This document shows, piece by piece, positions 25,474 through 32,702 of a stretch of 33,553 bases of DNA (positions within the stretch are counted from its first letter, which is position 1; every line of letters starts with the position of its first letter). The notes below the pieces were generated by a model. That model saw nothing but the letters and a program-made list of their open reading frames with translations. It searched no databases and had not been told where the DNA came from. A program made the position numbers and the translations under genes. Location of the stretch: positions 1 through 33,553 of the forward strand of contig CALVML010000014.1 in assembly GCA_944345705.1 (NCBI GenBank), in the 5' to 3' direction. The DNA comes from an uncultured Clostridia bacterium. Lineage in GTDB: Bacteria; Bacillota; Clostridia; Christensenellales; UBA1242.

Positions 25474-25494
25474 AGTTATCTTTTGAGATAACTG
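25474..25494 (-). terminator. hairpin after the PHP fragment
   Basis: GTTATCT pairs with AGATAAC around CAAA. The following minus-strand sequence is T/A-rich rather than a pure T-run, so the terminator is weak. Confidence 0.4.
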
Positions 25495-25499
25495 GCAAC

Positions 25500-25757
25500 C
25501 TATTTCTTTCTTCTCAATCTGTCAAATTTTTTGGTGAAAGTGCCTGTTATTAGCAAAATATCCTTGCAATCTATGTCCTTCAATTTGCTGTAAGCGTCGA
25601 TATTGTTGTGATCTGTAATAGAGATAATGCTCACCCCTTGTTGCCTTGCTTTTTCTAAGACAAAACTTGCCTCTTTTCCACCATCAGAACAACTTGTATG
25701 TATATGTAAATCGCAGACAATATCTCTCAAATCTTTTTCCTTTAGCAAACCTTCCAT
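25500..25757 (-). pseudogene. truncated PHP-domain phosphoesterase
   Basis: An 85-residue frame with the N-terminal part of a PHP metal-dependent phosphoesterase: CDLHIHTSCSDG (about 15-26) and SITDHN (about 46-51), which supply the first metal ligands. PHP enzymes normally exceed 200 residues and need further His/Asp ligands, absent here. After LLITG the sequence switches to a basic tail, FDRLRRKK, and stops, as if an internal deletion joined the start to the very end of the gene. It could still be expressed but is very unlikely to be a complete enzyme. No strong ribosome binding site precedes the ATG; AAATATCAAC is found there. Confidence 0.65.
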
Positions 25758-25844
25758 GTTGATATTTTAACAAGGAAATATTTTCAAGTCAATTTATTAT
25801 AGAGTAATATTGCAAAAATCATTGCTTAATTTTCAAGTTTTTGC

Positions 25845-25875
25845 TTGACTTAGAGTATACTCCAGGTTTTATAAT
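25845..25875 (+). promoter_or_regulatory. MerR-type autoregulated promoter with operator
   Basis: TTGACT (25845-25850) and TATAAT (25870-25875) are 19 bases apart, the over-long spacer that MerR-family activators untwist. The spacer holds a perfect ten-base palindrome, GAGTATACTC (25853-25862), inside CTTAGAGTATACTCCAGG, the known AdhR/NmlR operator pattern. It lies just upstream of the merR gene. Confidence 0.8.
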
Positions 25876-25893
25876 CTAAATAAAGGAGTGAAT

Positions 25894-26232
25894 ATGACTA
25901 TAAAGGAAGTTAGCGAAAAGTATGCAATAAGTGAAGACACGCTTAGATATTATGAAAAAATTGGCGTAATTCGTCCTGTTACACGAAAGAATGGTATACG
26001 AAATTACGGAGATCAAGAGATAGCAAACATTGAGTTTGTGCTTTGTATGCGTGCGGCAGGTTTATCTGTCAAGGTGCTAAAGCAGTATCTAGATCTCTAC
26101 GATAAGGGCGAAAGTACCAAAAATGAAAGACTTGTACTTTTGACCGAAGAAAAAGCAAAGATAGAGAAAAAGATAGACGAGTTAAATAGAGCGGTCGATA
26201 AATTAAATTATAAGATAGGTTTGCTTAAATAA
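25894..26232 (+). CDS. MerR-family regulator, AdhR/NmlR-like
   Basis: A 112-aa MerR regulator: winged-helix DNA-binding domain (1-70) with DTLRYYEKIGVIRPV and a C-terminal dimerising coiled coil (about 78-110). Cys51 lies in the LCMRAAGL motif at the position of the aldehyde-sensing cysteine of AdhR, which in Bacillus activates genes for formaldehyde or methylglyoxal detoxification. AAGGAG precedes the ATG at 25894; the GTG two codons upstream overlaps that site. Its own promoter has a 19-base spacer and a matching palindrome, so it is probably autoregulated. The usual dehydrogenase or reductase target is not adjacent; a broken membrane gene follows instead. Confidence 0.88.
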   Translation: MTIKEVSEKYAISEDTLRYYEKIGVIRPVTRKNGIRNYGDQEIANIEFVLCMRAAGLSVKVLKQYLDLYDKGESTKNERLVLLTEEKAKIEKKIDELNRAVDKLNYKIGLLK

Positions 26233-26312
26233 AATTGCAGAATGATATTCCATGAAAAGTTTGACTTGATTTTTATTTAATGTTAAACTGCTTCTTAAAA
26301 AGGAGCGATTTT

Positions 26313-26549
26313 ATGTTTGAACTTTTTTCTTGGCATCATATTGTTTAAATCTTGTTTTTTATCGCCTTTACAATAGGCATTATTTTCCTATCAAGGTTTT
26401 TTATTAAGAAAAACCCGAAAACTATCAAAATATTCGTTATTTGCTCGGCACTATTAACTTTTATTTTTATCAAGCACAAGTATTCTTGCCAAATAAGTGA
26501 AAATATGTTTTATTATTTTGTACGATTTAGGAGAAAAAATGGAATATAG
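26313..26549 (+). pseudogene. broken membrane protein gene (YwaF/TIGR02206-like N-terminus)
   Basis: Behind an AAGGAG site, an ATG opens MFELFSWHHIV, then a TAA at 26346, after which the same frame continues as ILFFIAFTIGIIFLSRFFIKK and a second hydrophobic helix before ending at 26549. One T-to-A change (TTA Leu to TAA) explains the interruption. The pattern resembles the N-terminus of TIGR02206/YwaF-type integral membrane proteins (from memory), which have about 230 residues, so most of the gene is also missing. The end overlaps the start of the Nudix gene. Confidence 0.55.
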
Positions 26550-27030
26550 AGATTTATATGATAAAGATAGAAAATTAACAGGAAAAGTCATTAAAAAAGA
26601 TGATCTTGTGCCTAGTGGCTACTATTATATAACTGTAATGGTTTTTATTGAAAATCTTAAAAGCGAAATTTTATTACAAAAACGCTCAAAAGAAAAAGGT
26701 GGCGCGTGGGCAACCACTGGCGGTCATCCTAAAACTGGGCAGTCCAGTCTTGAAGGAATGCAGGCGGAGATAAAAGAAGAATTAGGTGTAGATGTAAATT
26801 TGAATGATCTTATCCTATTTAAGACAATAAAAACTGAAGACGATTTTCTTGATCTTTACTACTTAAAAAAAGATATAAATTTAAACGATATCAAAATTCA
26901 AGCAGAAGAAGTCCAAGCTGCAAACTGGTTTACAAGAGAAGAAATTGAAGAAATGATAAAAACAGACGAGTTTTTTAAGTGGCACATAGCTGCCTACAGA
27001 GATTATTTAAAATATATCATAACTAGATAA
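26539..27030 (+). CDS. Nudix hydrolase, IPP-isomerase-like subfamily
   Basis: A 163-aa Nudix protein. The N-terminal YDKDRKLTGKVIKKDDLVPSG-type segment and GAWATTGGHPKTGQSS with the box ending in AEIKEELGVD place it in the group that also contains isopentenyl-diphosphate isomerase, but the catalytic Cys of true isomerases is not evident, so hydrolase is the safer call. I set the start at 26539 because TAGGAGAAAAA sits directly before it; 14 extra upstream codons belong to the preceding broken frame. It is convergent with the other Nudix gene at 27211-27666. Confidence 0.8.
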   Translation: MEYRDLYDKDRKLTGKVIKKDDLVPSGYYYITVMVFIENLKSEILLQKRSKEKGGAWATTGGHPKTGQSSLEGMQAEIKEELGVDVNLNDLILFKTIKTEDDFLDLYYLKKDINLNDIKIQAEEVQAANWFTREEIEEMIKTDEFFKWHIAAYRDYLKYIITR

Positions 27031-27179
27031 ACCGTTTAACAAAAACAAAATGAGAAATAATAATAGTTTGAAAAATTTTAATTTTTTTAAGCAAATACTA
27101 ACATAATCATATCCATAAATTTTAATATTACAAAATCAAAACATCTCTCAAATTTGACAATTGTAAATATTGCTACAAC

Positions 27180-27211
27180 AAAAATCCACGCATAAGCCCG
27201 CGGATTTTTGT
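27180..27211. terminator. bidirectional terminator between two Nudix genes
   Basis: AAAATCC pairs with GGATTTT with a further CG/CG pair around a mismatch, and T- or A-runs flank both sides. It is shared by convergent genes. Confidence 0.65.
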
Positions 27212-27666
27212 TAATGTTTTAAATAATTAAATCCACAAATAACAATTGTGTTCATTGTTTTAGGAGTTATTTTTTCATCGTTATAACATTCCTCTAAACT
27301 TAGCCATTTATATTCGTCATGTTCGGTCAATTTGATATTATCTACTGACTTTGTTTTTACCCAAAAATTGAATTGCCTGGTTTTTTTACCGCTACTAGAT
27401 AAATAATCAAAAAAATCTATATATCCATAAATTTTGTCCACGTCTAAATTTGTTTCTTCTTTTATCTCTCGCTGTAGCCCTTCGAATATGCTCTCGCCTG
27501 CCTCTAGTTTGCCACTAGGAAGTTCATCAATACCGCCTAAAAAGTCATCCGCGTTTCGCTTTAAGATTAACACCTCGTTGTTTTCATTAGTTATAACTCC
27601 CCCTACTACAATTTTTTCAATTCCGTCTTCTTTTGCTTTTTCTACTAATAAATTTTCTATTTTCAT
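27211..27666 (-). CDS. Nudix hydrolase
   Basis: A 151-aa Nudix enzyme with the box in GKLEAGESIFEGLQREIKEETNLDV (about 53-77). VVGGVITNENNEVLILKR forms the first strands. The substrate is not predictable. The ATG is two bases after the stop of a small upstream frame (27668-27838), which suggests translational coupling; GAGAGG within that frame can serve as ribosome binding site. Confidence 0.8.
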   Translation of the reverse strand: MKIENLLVEKAKEDGIEKIVVGGVITNENNEVLILKRNADDFLGGIDELPSGKLEAGESIFEGLQREIKEETNLDVDKIYGYIDFFDYLSSSGKKTRQFNFWVKTKSVDNIKLTEHDEYKWLSLEECYNDEKITPKTMNTIVICGFNYLKH

Positions 27667-27667
27667 T

Positions 27668-27838
27668 TCAATGCCTCTCTTTATCTATTAAAATTTTTAA
27701 GTTGTTTTCAAAACTTTCTTTAAATTTTACATCTTTTTCCAACTTATACATAATTATATTTCCATACAAGTCTTTTTCTAAATATCTGCTGTTAATCTTT
27801 GCAGTGAAATCTAGTATATAACTCAGAACAGACATCAT
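27668..27838 (-). CDS. small uncharacterised ORF coupled to a Nudix gene
   Basis: A 56-codon frame reading MMSVLSYILDFTAKINSRY through KDLYGNIIMYKL to KILIDKERH, ending in TGA two bases before the Nudix ATG. The composition is protein-like and amphipathic rather than random low complexity, and the stop-start junction looks functional. No good Shine-Dalgarno sequence lies before the ATG, so it may be the 3' remnant of a longer gene. I do not recognise the family. Confidence 0.45.
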   Translation of the reverse strand: MMSVLSYILDFTAKINSRYLEKDLYGNIIMYKLEKDVKFKESFENNLKILIDKERH

Positions 27839-27986
27839 TCAAACTTTATATTTTTCTCTTTTGTGATTTTTAACAAAAAATCAACATCTTAATTATAACA
27901 TAAATTCTGGTTATTTTATAATATTCTACTATAAATGATAAAAAACTAAAAACTTAAAGCAAAAATAAACAATCGACAAAAAGAGA

Positions 27987-28004
27987 GAAATTGAAATTGA
28001 AATT
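27987..28004 (+). repeat. hexamer tandem repeat GAAATT x3
   Basis: Three perfect copies of GAAATT lie upstream of the serine hydrolase promoter. Such a run can vary in copy number by slippage; its distance from the -10 element is about 35 bases. Confidence 0.5.
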
Positions 28005-28035
28005 GGTAAAAAGTAATACAAAATGATAGAATATA

Positions 28036-28044
28036 TGTTATAAT
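28036..28044 (+). promoter_or_regulatory. extended -10 promoter of the serine hydrolase
   Basis: TGT followed by TATAAT (28039-28044). No convincing -35 hexamer is seen at the proper distance, which is tolerated when the TG extension is present. Confidence 0.45.
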
Positions 28045-28069
28045 TTCTTTGTTGGAGGGTAAATCGCTA

Positions 28070-28990
28070 GTGAATAATCTGATAAAAGGTTTTATAACTA
28101 AAGCAAAAGAATTGAATGTTAAAATAGATAGTATTTTTGTTGAAGAAAACAATAATTTAGATAGATATATTATAAACGATATTGAATTACACGAGCTCCG
28201 CTCTTGTAGTAAAATTTTGATTGCAATGGCCTATGGAATAGCAATAGAAGAAAAATTTGTTTGCAAACTTACAAATGAAATTTTAACGCTAGATACAAAA
28301 ATATACTCTACTCTTTTATCGATCTATAAAAGTAAAATGGACGATAAAATAAAAAGTTGGACAATTAAAAGCTTGCTTACATTTAGAACTGGCTATGATA
28401 AAATGTTGATATCGGCAAAACAACTTAAAGATGCCGATAGTTCAAATGCTTTAGAAATATTAATGCAAACACCTATAATAAACGATGTAAATGATAAATT
28501 TGTTTATAATAATGCCGAGCCTTATCTACTATCTATCTTTTTTCAAGAAAATTTTGGCATGAACATAGCAGATTTTATAAATGAAAGAATTTTTAAACCT
28601 TTAGAGATTTTAAATTATACTTGGCTAAGGTATGGAAAATATTGTGCTGGTGCAACTGGGCTATACTTAAATCACAATGATTTTCATAAAATAGGTACGC
28701 TTCTAATGAATAATGGTTGTTATCTTGATAAGCAAATTATTCCAAAAACCTGGATCAAAGAGATGATTAAGCCACAGGTTGCTTGTCCAGATTATTATAA
28801 GCCTGAAAGAGTTTTGCCAAAATTGATGGCTGGTTATTTTACATGGATTTCACGAGATAATATTGTTTTTAGAGATGGCAGTGAAGGTCAATATATTATT
28901 TGCGATTTTAATAATAATCGATTAATAACAATAATGGCTCAAGAAAAAGATATGGCAAAAGTAAGCGAATGTTTAAGAGGTTTATTGTAA
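28070..28990 (+). CDS. beta-lactamase-fold serine hydrolase
   Basis: A 306-aa protein of the class C beta-lactamase/penicillin-binding fold. The nucleophile motif SxxK is Ser45-Cys-Ser-Lys48 in ELRSCSK, YNN lies in FVYNNAEPYLL, and the late motif is approximated by DGSEGQ. No signal peptide is visible, so it is probably cytoplasmic, an esterase or peptidase rather than a drug-inactivating lactamase. I chose GTG at 28070 because GGAGGG lies about 11 bases upstream; the frame opening at TTG 28049 would include that site. It is a single gene with an extended -10 promoter. Confidence 0.75.
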   Translation: MNNLIKGFITKAKELNVKIDSIFVEENNNLDRYIINDIELHELRSCSKILIAMAYGIAIEEKFVCKLTNEILTLDTKIYSTLLSIYKSKMDDKIKSWTIKSLLTFRTGYDKMLISAKQLKDADSSNALEILMQTPIINDVNDKFVYNNAEPYLLSIFFQENFGMNIADFINERIFKPLEILNYTWLRYGKYCAGATGLYLNHNDFHKIGTLLMNNGCYLDKQIIPKTWIKEMIKPQVACPDYYKPERVLPKLMAGYFTWISRDNIVFRDGSEGQYIICDFNNNRLITIMAQEKDMAKVSECLRGLL

Positions 28991-29056
28991 ATAAATTGTA
29001 AGAAAAAGTGACTTTTTAAGGCAACAGTTAATTTTTTATTTTTTTTAATTTTTGTA

Positions 29057-29085
29057 TTGCAATTAATTTTTGTTTATGATATATT
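29057..29085 (+). promoter_or_regulatory. promoter of the GNAT leader transcript
   Basis: TTGCAA (29057-29062), 17 bases, TATATT (29080-29085) with a TG extension. Transcription should start near 29092, giving a 274-base leader before the acetyltransferase gene. Confidence 0.6.
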
Positions 29086-29107
29086 ATTTTTTGAACAGGA
29101 GCAAATA

Positions 29108-29200
29108 ATGAAACTTTGGACATCAAAGCAATTTAAAAATCAATATTTTGCAGCGTTTAAACGCGGTTATTTTTGCATTGGTGTCAATATGAAAGTTTAA
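29108..29200 (+). CDS. 30-aa leader peptide upstream of the acetyltransferase
   Basis: A short frame with a good AGGAG six bases before its ATG, beginning MKLWTSKQFKNQYF and ending GVNMKV. It is rich in aromatic and basic residues. Bases 29172-29183 near its end can pair with the 5' arm and loop of the terminator at 29304-29335. Size, position and this complementarity mark it as a regulatory leader peptide rather than a functional protein. A decayed gene start is the alternative. Confidence 0.55.
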   Translation: MKLWTSKQFKNQYFAAFKRGYFCIGVNMKV

Positions 29201-29318
29201 TATATATCAATAAATCTACTGAAATATATCTACTTAAATAAAAAAATAGGACAAAATTTAGATAAATAGATATTGAAGATATATAACAAATATTACGATG
29301 ATAAGCACCAATCGCAAA
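29172..29318 (+). promoter_or_regulatory. candidate attenuator: anti-terminator pairing
   Basis: TTTGCATTGGTG (29172-29183) is complementary to CACCAAT (29306-29312) and GCAAA (29314-29318), 12 pairs with only C29313 bulged. This pairing excludes the terminator hairpin. A ribosome over the end of the leader ORF would block it; a ribosome stalled earlier would allow it. Confidence 0.55.
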
Positions 29319-29335
29319 GAGATTGGTGTTTTTTG
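29304..29335 (+). terminator. intrinsic terminator just upstream of the GNAT gene
   Basis: CACCAATC (29306-29313) pairs perfectly with GATTGGTG (29321-29328) around GCAAAGA, followed by six T. It ends 31 bases before the acetyltransferase ATG, with no room for a separate promoter in between. Confidence 0.85.
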
Positions 29336-29365
29336 TTTAAAATGTCAATTATAAAGGAGTAAGAT

Positions 29366-29914
29366 ATGAAAATAAAATACCAAACCGAAAGATTGATTGT
29401 AAGAGAATGGGAAGATAAGGACTATAAAGATTTATATGAATTTGCAAGTGATAAGGTTGTCACAAAATTTTTGGCATATAAAACTTATGAAAGTGAAGAA
29501 GATGCAAAAACAAGGATTGCAACTTTAAAAGAAAAATATAAAACCGAAAATCGTTATGGAGATTTTGCTATTGAACTTAAAAGTGAGAAAAAGGTCATTG
29601 GTTGTGTATATTTAAGGTTAGATACATTAAAGGCTGGCGGTATTGTGACTTTAGGCTGGACTCTTAATAGAAAATATCAAGGAAAAGGCTACATGACAGA
29701 GTGCATCAAGGATATGTTTAAATATGTAAAAAGAAATAAACTCGCAAAACGAATATTTGCACAATGCGATACTGAAAACATTAAAAGTGAAGCAGTTATG
29801 AAAAGATGCGGAATGACTTTTGAAGGAATAGCCCGCAAAGCAGGCGGAAACAACATTCACCCTCGATGTGATTTCGCAAATTATTCAATTTTAGAAGAAG
29901 AAATAGAAATTTAA
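29366..29914 (+). CDS. GNAT acetyltransferase, RimJ/RimL-like
   Basis: A 182-aa acetyl-CoA-dependent N-acetyltransferase of the Acetyltransf_3 type. It opens with TERLIVREW and carries GWTLNRKYQGKGYMTECI, the acetyl-CoA binding loop (about 98-115), then DTENIKSEAVMKRCGM (about 138-153) typical of the fold. The substrate is unknown: ribosomal protein, small amine or drug. GGAGTAAGAT precedes the ATG. It sits directly behind a terminator with a translated leader, so expression is probably set by attenuation. The broken phosphodiesterase gene follows 15 bases later in the same transcript. Confidence 0.85.
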   Translation: MKIKYQTERLIVREWEDKDYKDLYEFASDKVVTKFLAYKTYESEEDAKTRIATLKEKYKTENRYGDFAIELKSEKKVIGCVYLRLDTLKAGGIVTLGWTLNRKYQGKGYMTECIKDMFKYVKRNKLAKRIFAQCDTENIKSEAVMKRCGMTFEGIARKAGGNNIHPRCDFANYSILEEEIEI

Positions 29915-29929
29915 TTAAGGAGTAAAAAA

Positions 29930-31039
29930 ATGAAAATAATAAAACCAGATTGGAAAAATTCAATATTGAATGTCAGCGCCACCCTTGCCGATTATGTTGG
30001 CGTAAAGACTGACATCGATAAAATTGCTATTTTAGAGAAAGAATTAAATAAAAACTATAAAAATGTCGTATATATTTGTATGGACGGACTTGGAATGTTT
30101 CCGCTAGAACAAAATTTGCCTAAAACTTCTATTTTAAGAAAGAATGTTGCAAAATCAATCACTTCTGTTTTTCCCTCCACAACGACGAACGCAACATCGA
30201 CTTTATATAGTGCCACATACCCTTCTCAACATGGGCTATTCGGCTGGAGCTTATATTTCGAACAGTTAAACGCCTGCGTTGATATCTATACTGGTCATAA
30301 CTCCTACACGACAGAGCCTGTTGATATGTCGAAAATAAGTGACTATCTAACTTTTGAAAGTTATTTTGGCAAAAGTCAAATCCCCGCCTACACTGTTTTC
30401 CCTACCTATATGAAATATTTGCAGACAAATACACATGGCTACAACTTTGAAACAATAGAAGAAGCTTTTACTATTTTAAAAGAGATTGTCAAACTAGATG
30501 AGAAAAAGTTTGTCTATTGCTATTTTTCAGAGCCTGATGGGACTATGCACAAATATGGAACAACAAGTCAGGAGGCAAAAAAACTTATTGAAAACTTGAA
30601 CAAACTGACAGAAGATCTTGCAAGTTAAAGTGCGGACACACTTATTGTTATCACCCCAGACCACGGACAGACAGGCATAAAAAGCTATATCCCACTTTAC
30701 GAGAATAAAGAGCTTATGAAAACTTTAAAAACTCCGCTATTTTTAGAAGCAAGAGCGGCTGGATTTTTTGTCAAGAAAGAATGTGAAAACAAATTTTTGC
30801 AAGAGATGAAAAAATATAAAGATAAAATCAAATTGTTTAAAACAAAAGACTTGATTGACGATAATTTCTTTGGACCAAAAACAGACAAACTAAACATGCT
30901 TGGCGAGTATATCGCTATCGTAAAAAATGACTATGAGCATTTCTTGTTTCAAGAAAATAATACAAGATTTAAAGGACATCACACTGGACTTACAAAAAAA
31001 GAGATGGTCCTGCCACTAATTATGATAAAAAATAAATAA
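29930..31039 (+). pseudogene. type I phosphodiesterase/nucleotide pyrophosphatase, in-frame stop
   Basis: The frame encodes an alkaline phosphatase superfamily enzyme of 369 codons, broken by one TAA at 30626-30628 (codon 233). Before it: the metal-binding MDGLG (Asp52) and the nucleophile region FPSTTTNATSTL (81-92). After it, in the same frame: LIVITPDHGQT with Asp244 and His245, and GHHTGL near the end, so all catalytic motifs exist but are split. A single base change would restore the gene (for example AAA Lys). AAGGAG lies before the ATG. The two halves could be translated separately, but the C-terminal metal ligands would be lost from the first. A sequencing error is possible. Confidence 0.8.
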
Positions 31040-31052
31040 AGGAGAAAAAAAT

Positions 31053-31091
31053 ATGCGATTGATTTTAAATGGTGGATTTTGTTTGTTATAA
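31053..31091 (+). pseudogene. start of a peptidase S51-like gene, otherwise lost
   Basis: Behind AAAGGAGAAA an ATG opens MRLILNGG, a start typical of S51 peptidase E-like proteins (MKLILNGGG), but the frame ends after 12 residues and no further part of the domain follows. It lies 13 bases after the phosphodiesterase stop, as the next gene of that operon would. The assignment rests on eight residues only. Confidence 0.3.
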
Positions 31092-31335
31092 CTTAAAAAA
31101 TAATAATTGGTGTAAATATAATATTGTAGATGAAACTATTTTTTCTCGATGTACATCAATTTTAAATTTTGATTTTTAATAGGAAAACTTTCAAATTTTA
31201 CAAATTCTTATTTATAAAATAGAGATAAATACGGCAATTTGATCGCAAAAATGAGAACTTGAAAGACAAAAGCAGAACGATAAAAAAGATTTTGAGATGT
31301 AAATAATAAAAGATTATGGAAAAATACATGATTTA

Positions 31336-31344
31336 TGTTATAAT
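31336..31344 (+). promoter_or_regulatory. extended -10 promoter of the cupin pseudogene
   Basis: TGT directly before TATAAT (31339-31344), 20 bases before the original ATG. It is near-identical to the element at 28036-28044. Confidence 0.4.
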
Positions 31345-31363
31345 GCTTAACATAGGAGTTTGA

Positions 31364-31707
31364 ATGATGAAAAAATAGCATTAGAACAATCGCAAACATA
31401 CAAAAACAGTGAATTGTGTATTGCGACAGAATATGACTTTAAAGACAAAGATATTGATATTTCAACAGCAGAAATCAATGGTAAATAACCCGAGAATGGA
31501 TACTGTGTAAACACAGAAGTCAAAGAAATGATTTATGTCATTTCTGGCAGTGGAAAAATCATTACCGAAAACAAAACAATAACATTTAAGCAAGGTGATG
31601 CAATCTTAATTGATAAAGGCGAAAAATACCGTTGGGATGCAGTTTGCAATGTTGTTATGGCTTGCTCACCTGCTTGGACACCTAAGCAACATAAAATGGT
31701 AAAATGA
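31364..31707 (+). pseudogene. cupin-domain protein gene, frameshift and in-frame stop
   Basis: AGGAG five bases before ATG ATG opens the gene, but a run of six A after it puts the frame into TAG. One extra A (seven) restores KKIALEQSQTYKNSELCIATEYDF, continuing to NGK, where a TAA at about 31488 interrupts, then PENGYCVNTEVKEMIYVISGSG, TFKQGDAILIDKGEKYRW and a stop at 31705. The second part has the cupin beta-barrel pattern (EMIYVISGSGKI, GDAILID). The gene has two independent lesions and is not functional. Confidence 0.7.
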
Positions 31708-31772
31708 TAGTATAAAATTGGATGTAATAGTTGCTAAATTAAAATTTATGATAAAATATAGGAGAAATGACT

Positions 31773-32603
31773 ATGTTTGAAATTGGAATAAACTCAAATT
31801 GTGAATGCGGAAATAATGTTGCTGAAATCTGTGCAAATGTTAAAAAAGCTGGATTTAATAATATTATGATTGCCTTTAAAGTTGGTGGGGAAGAAAATGC
31901 AATTTTGGAAGCAAAAAAGCAAGGACTAAAAATTCCTTATGTGCATTTGAATAATAGATTTGCTGATGATTTATGGGCAAAAGGCGAAAGCAATAAAGAA
32001 TATGTTGAAGATGTAATAAGACAAATCAAGCTTTGTGCTAAATATGATATTCATATCGCTGTATTACACGGAACGAAAGGTGGCGCGTCTGATTTAGCAC
32101 TGCCACCAAGTCAACATGCAATTGATTGTATGAATGAGATTTTAAAAGTAGCAGAAGAAAATCATGTTAAAATTGCTTTGGAAAATCTTGATGGTCCAAA
32201 CTTTGAACATTTTACATTCTTGTTAGATAACATTAAATCTAACTGTCTAGGTTTGTGTTATGATGCCGGACACCATAATCTTTATAGACCAGATTTCGAT
32301 ATTTTGGAGAATTATGGGGATAGAATTTTAGCCATACATTTGCACGATAATTTAATGGATTGGGAATATGGTTATGGCTTTACTCGTAATTTGCATATGT
32401 TGCCACTTGACGGGAAAATTGATTATGAAAAAGTATGTAAGAAACTTGCAAAAACAAATTACGATAATGTGATTATGCTTGAACTTCATAAAAATAGTTG
32501 TGGAGAGCCAAGATTATATGACAATATGCCAATTGATAAGTATTTGACGCTTGCAAGAGAAAGAGCAAATAAAATTGTTGAAATGATAAAGAAATATAAG
32601 TAA
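31773..32603 (+). CDS. sugar phosphate isomerase/epimerase-like TIM barrel
   Basis: A 276-aa xylose-isomerase-like TIM barrel (AP endonuclease 2 superfamily). Likely metal and catalytic residues: Glu137 in ALENLDG, Asp164 and His167 in CYDAGHHN, His189/His191 in IHLHDN and Glu237 in MLELHK. The substrate is unknown; sugar or inositol derivative isomerases and epimerases share this pattern. I start at 31773 because GGAG lies eight bases upstream; the ATG at 31767 is only two bases from it. It is closed by a strong terminator. In contrast to its neighbours it is intact. Confidence 0.82.
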   Translation: MFEIGINSNCECGNNVAEICANVKKAGFNNIMIAFKVGGEENAILEAKKQGLKIPYVHLNNRFADDLWAKGESNKEYVEDVIRQIKLCAKYDIHIAVLHGTKGGASDLALPPSQHAIDCMNEILKVAEENHVKIALENLDGPNFEHFTFLLDNIKSNCLGLCYDAGHHNLYRPDFDILENYGDRILAIHLHDNLMDWEYGYGFTRNLHMLPLDGKIDYEKVCKKLAKTNYDNVIMLELHKNSCGEPRLYDNMPIDKYLTLARERANKIVEMIKKYK

Positions 32604-32664
32604 ATATTTTACTGTTGCAAATTGTTGCAAATGTATCAGTTTTATACAGTTTTAGAAAGAATTT

Positions 32665-32702
32665 GATCGAAAGTTAAGAATTTTAACTTTCGGTCATTTT
32701 TT
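32665..32702 (+). terminator. terminator of the isomerase-like gene
   Basis: GATCGAAAGTTAA (32665-32677) pairs with TTAACTTTCGGTC (32683-32695) with one wobble, loop GAATT, followed by a T-run. Confidence 0.85.

Larger units (their letters stand above)
31040..31363 (+). other. intergenic region with gene remnants
   Basis: Beyond the 13-codon remnant at 31053-31091 this AT-rich stretch holds only short frames (for instance one reading NNNWCKYNIVDETIFSR near 31099-31150) and the promoter of the cupin pseudogene. I see no intact gene or RNA. Confidence 0.4.

Noticed and set aside
28070..28990. Antibiotic-inactivating beta-lactamase
   Set aside because: No signal peptide and only an approximate late motif; the general serine hydrolase call is safer.
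29930..31039. TAA read-through or alternative genetic code
   Set aside because: All core genes end in TAA normally and the neighbouring broken genes show additional lesions, so plain decay or error is simpler.
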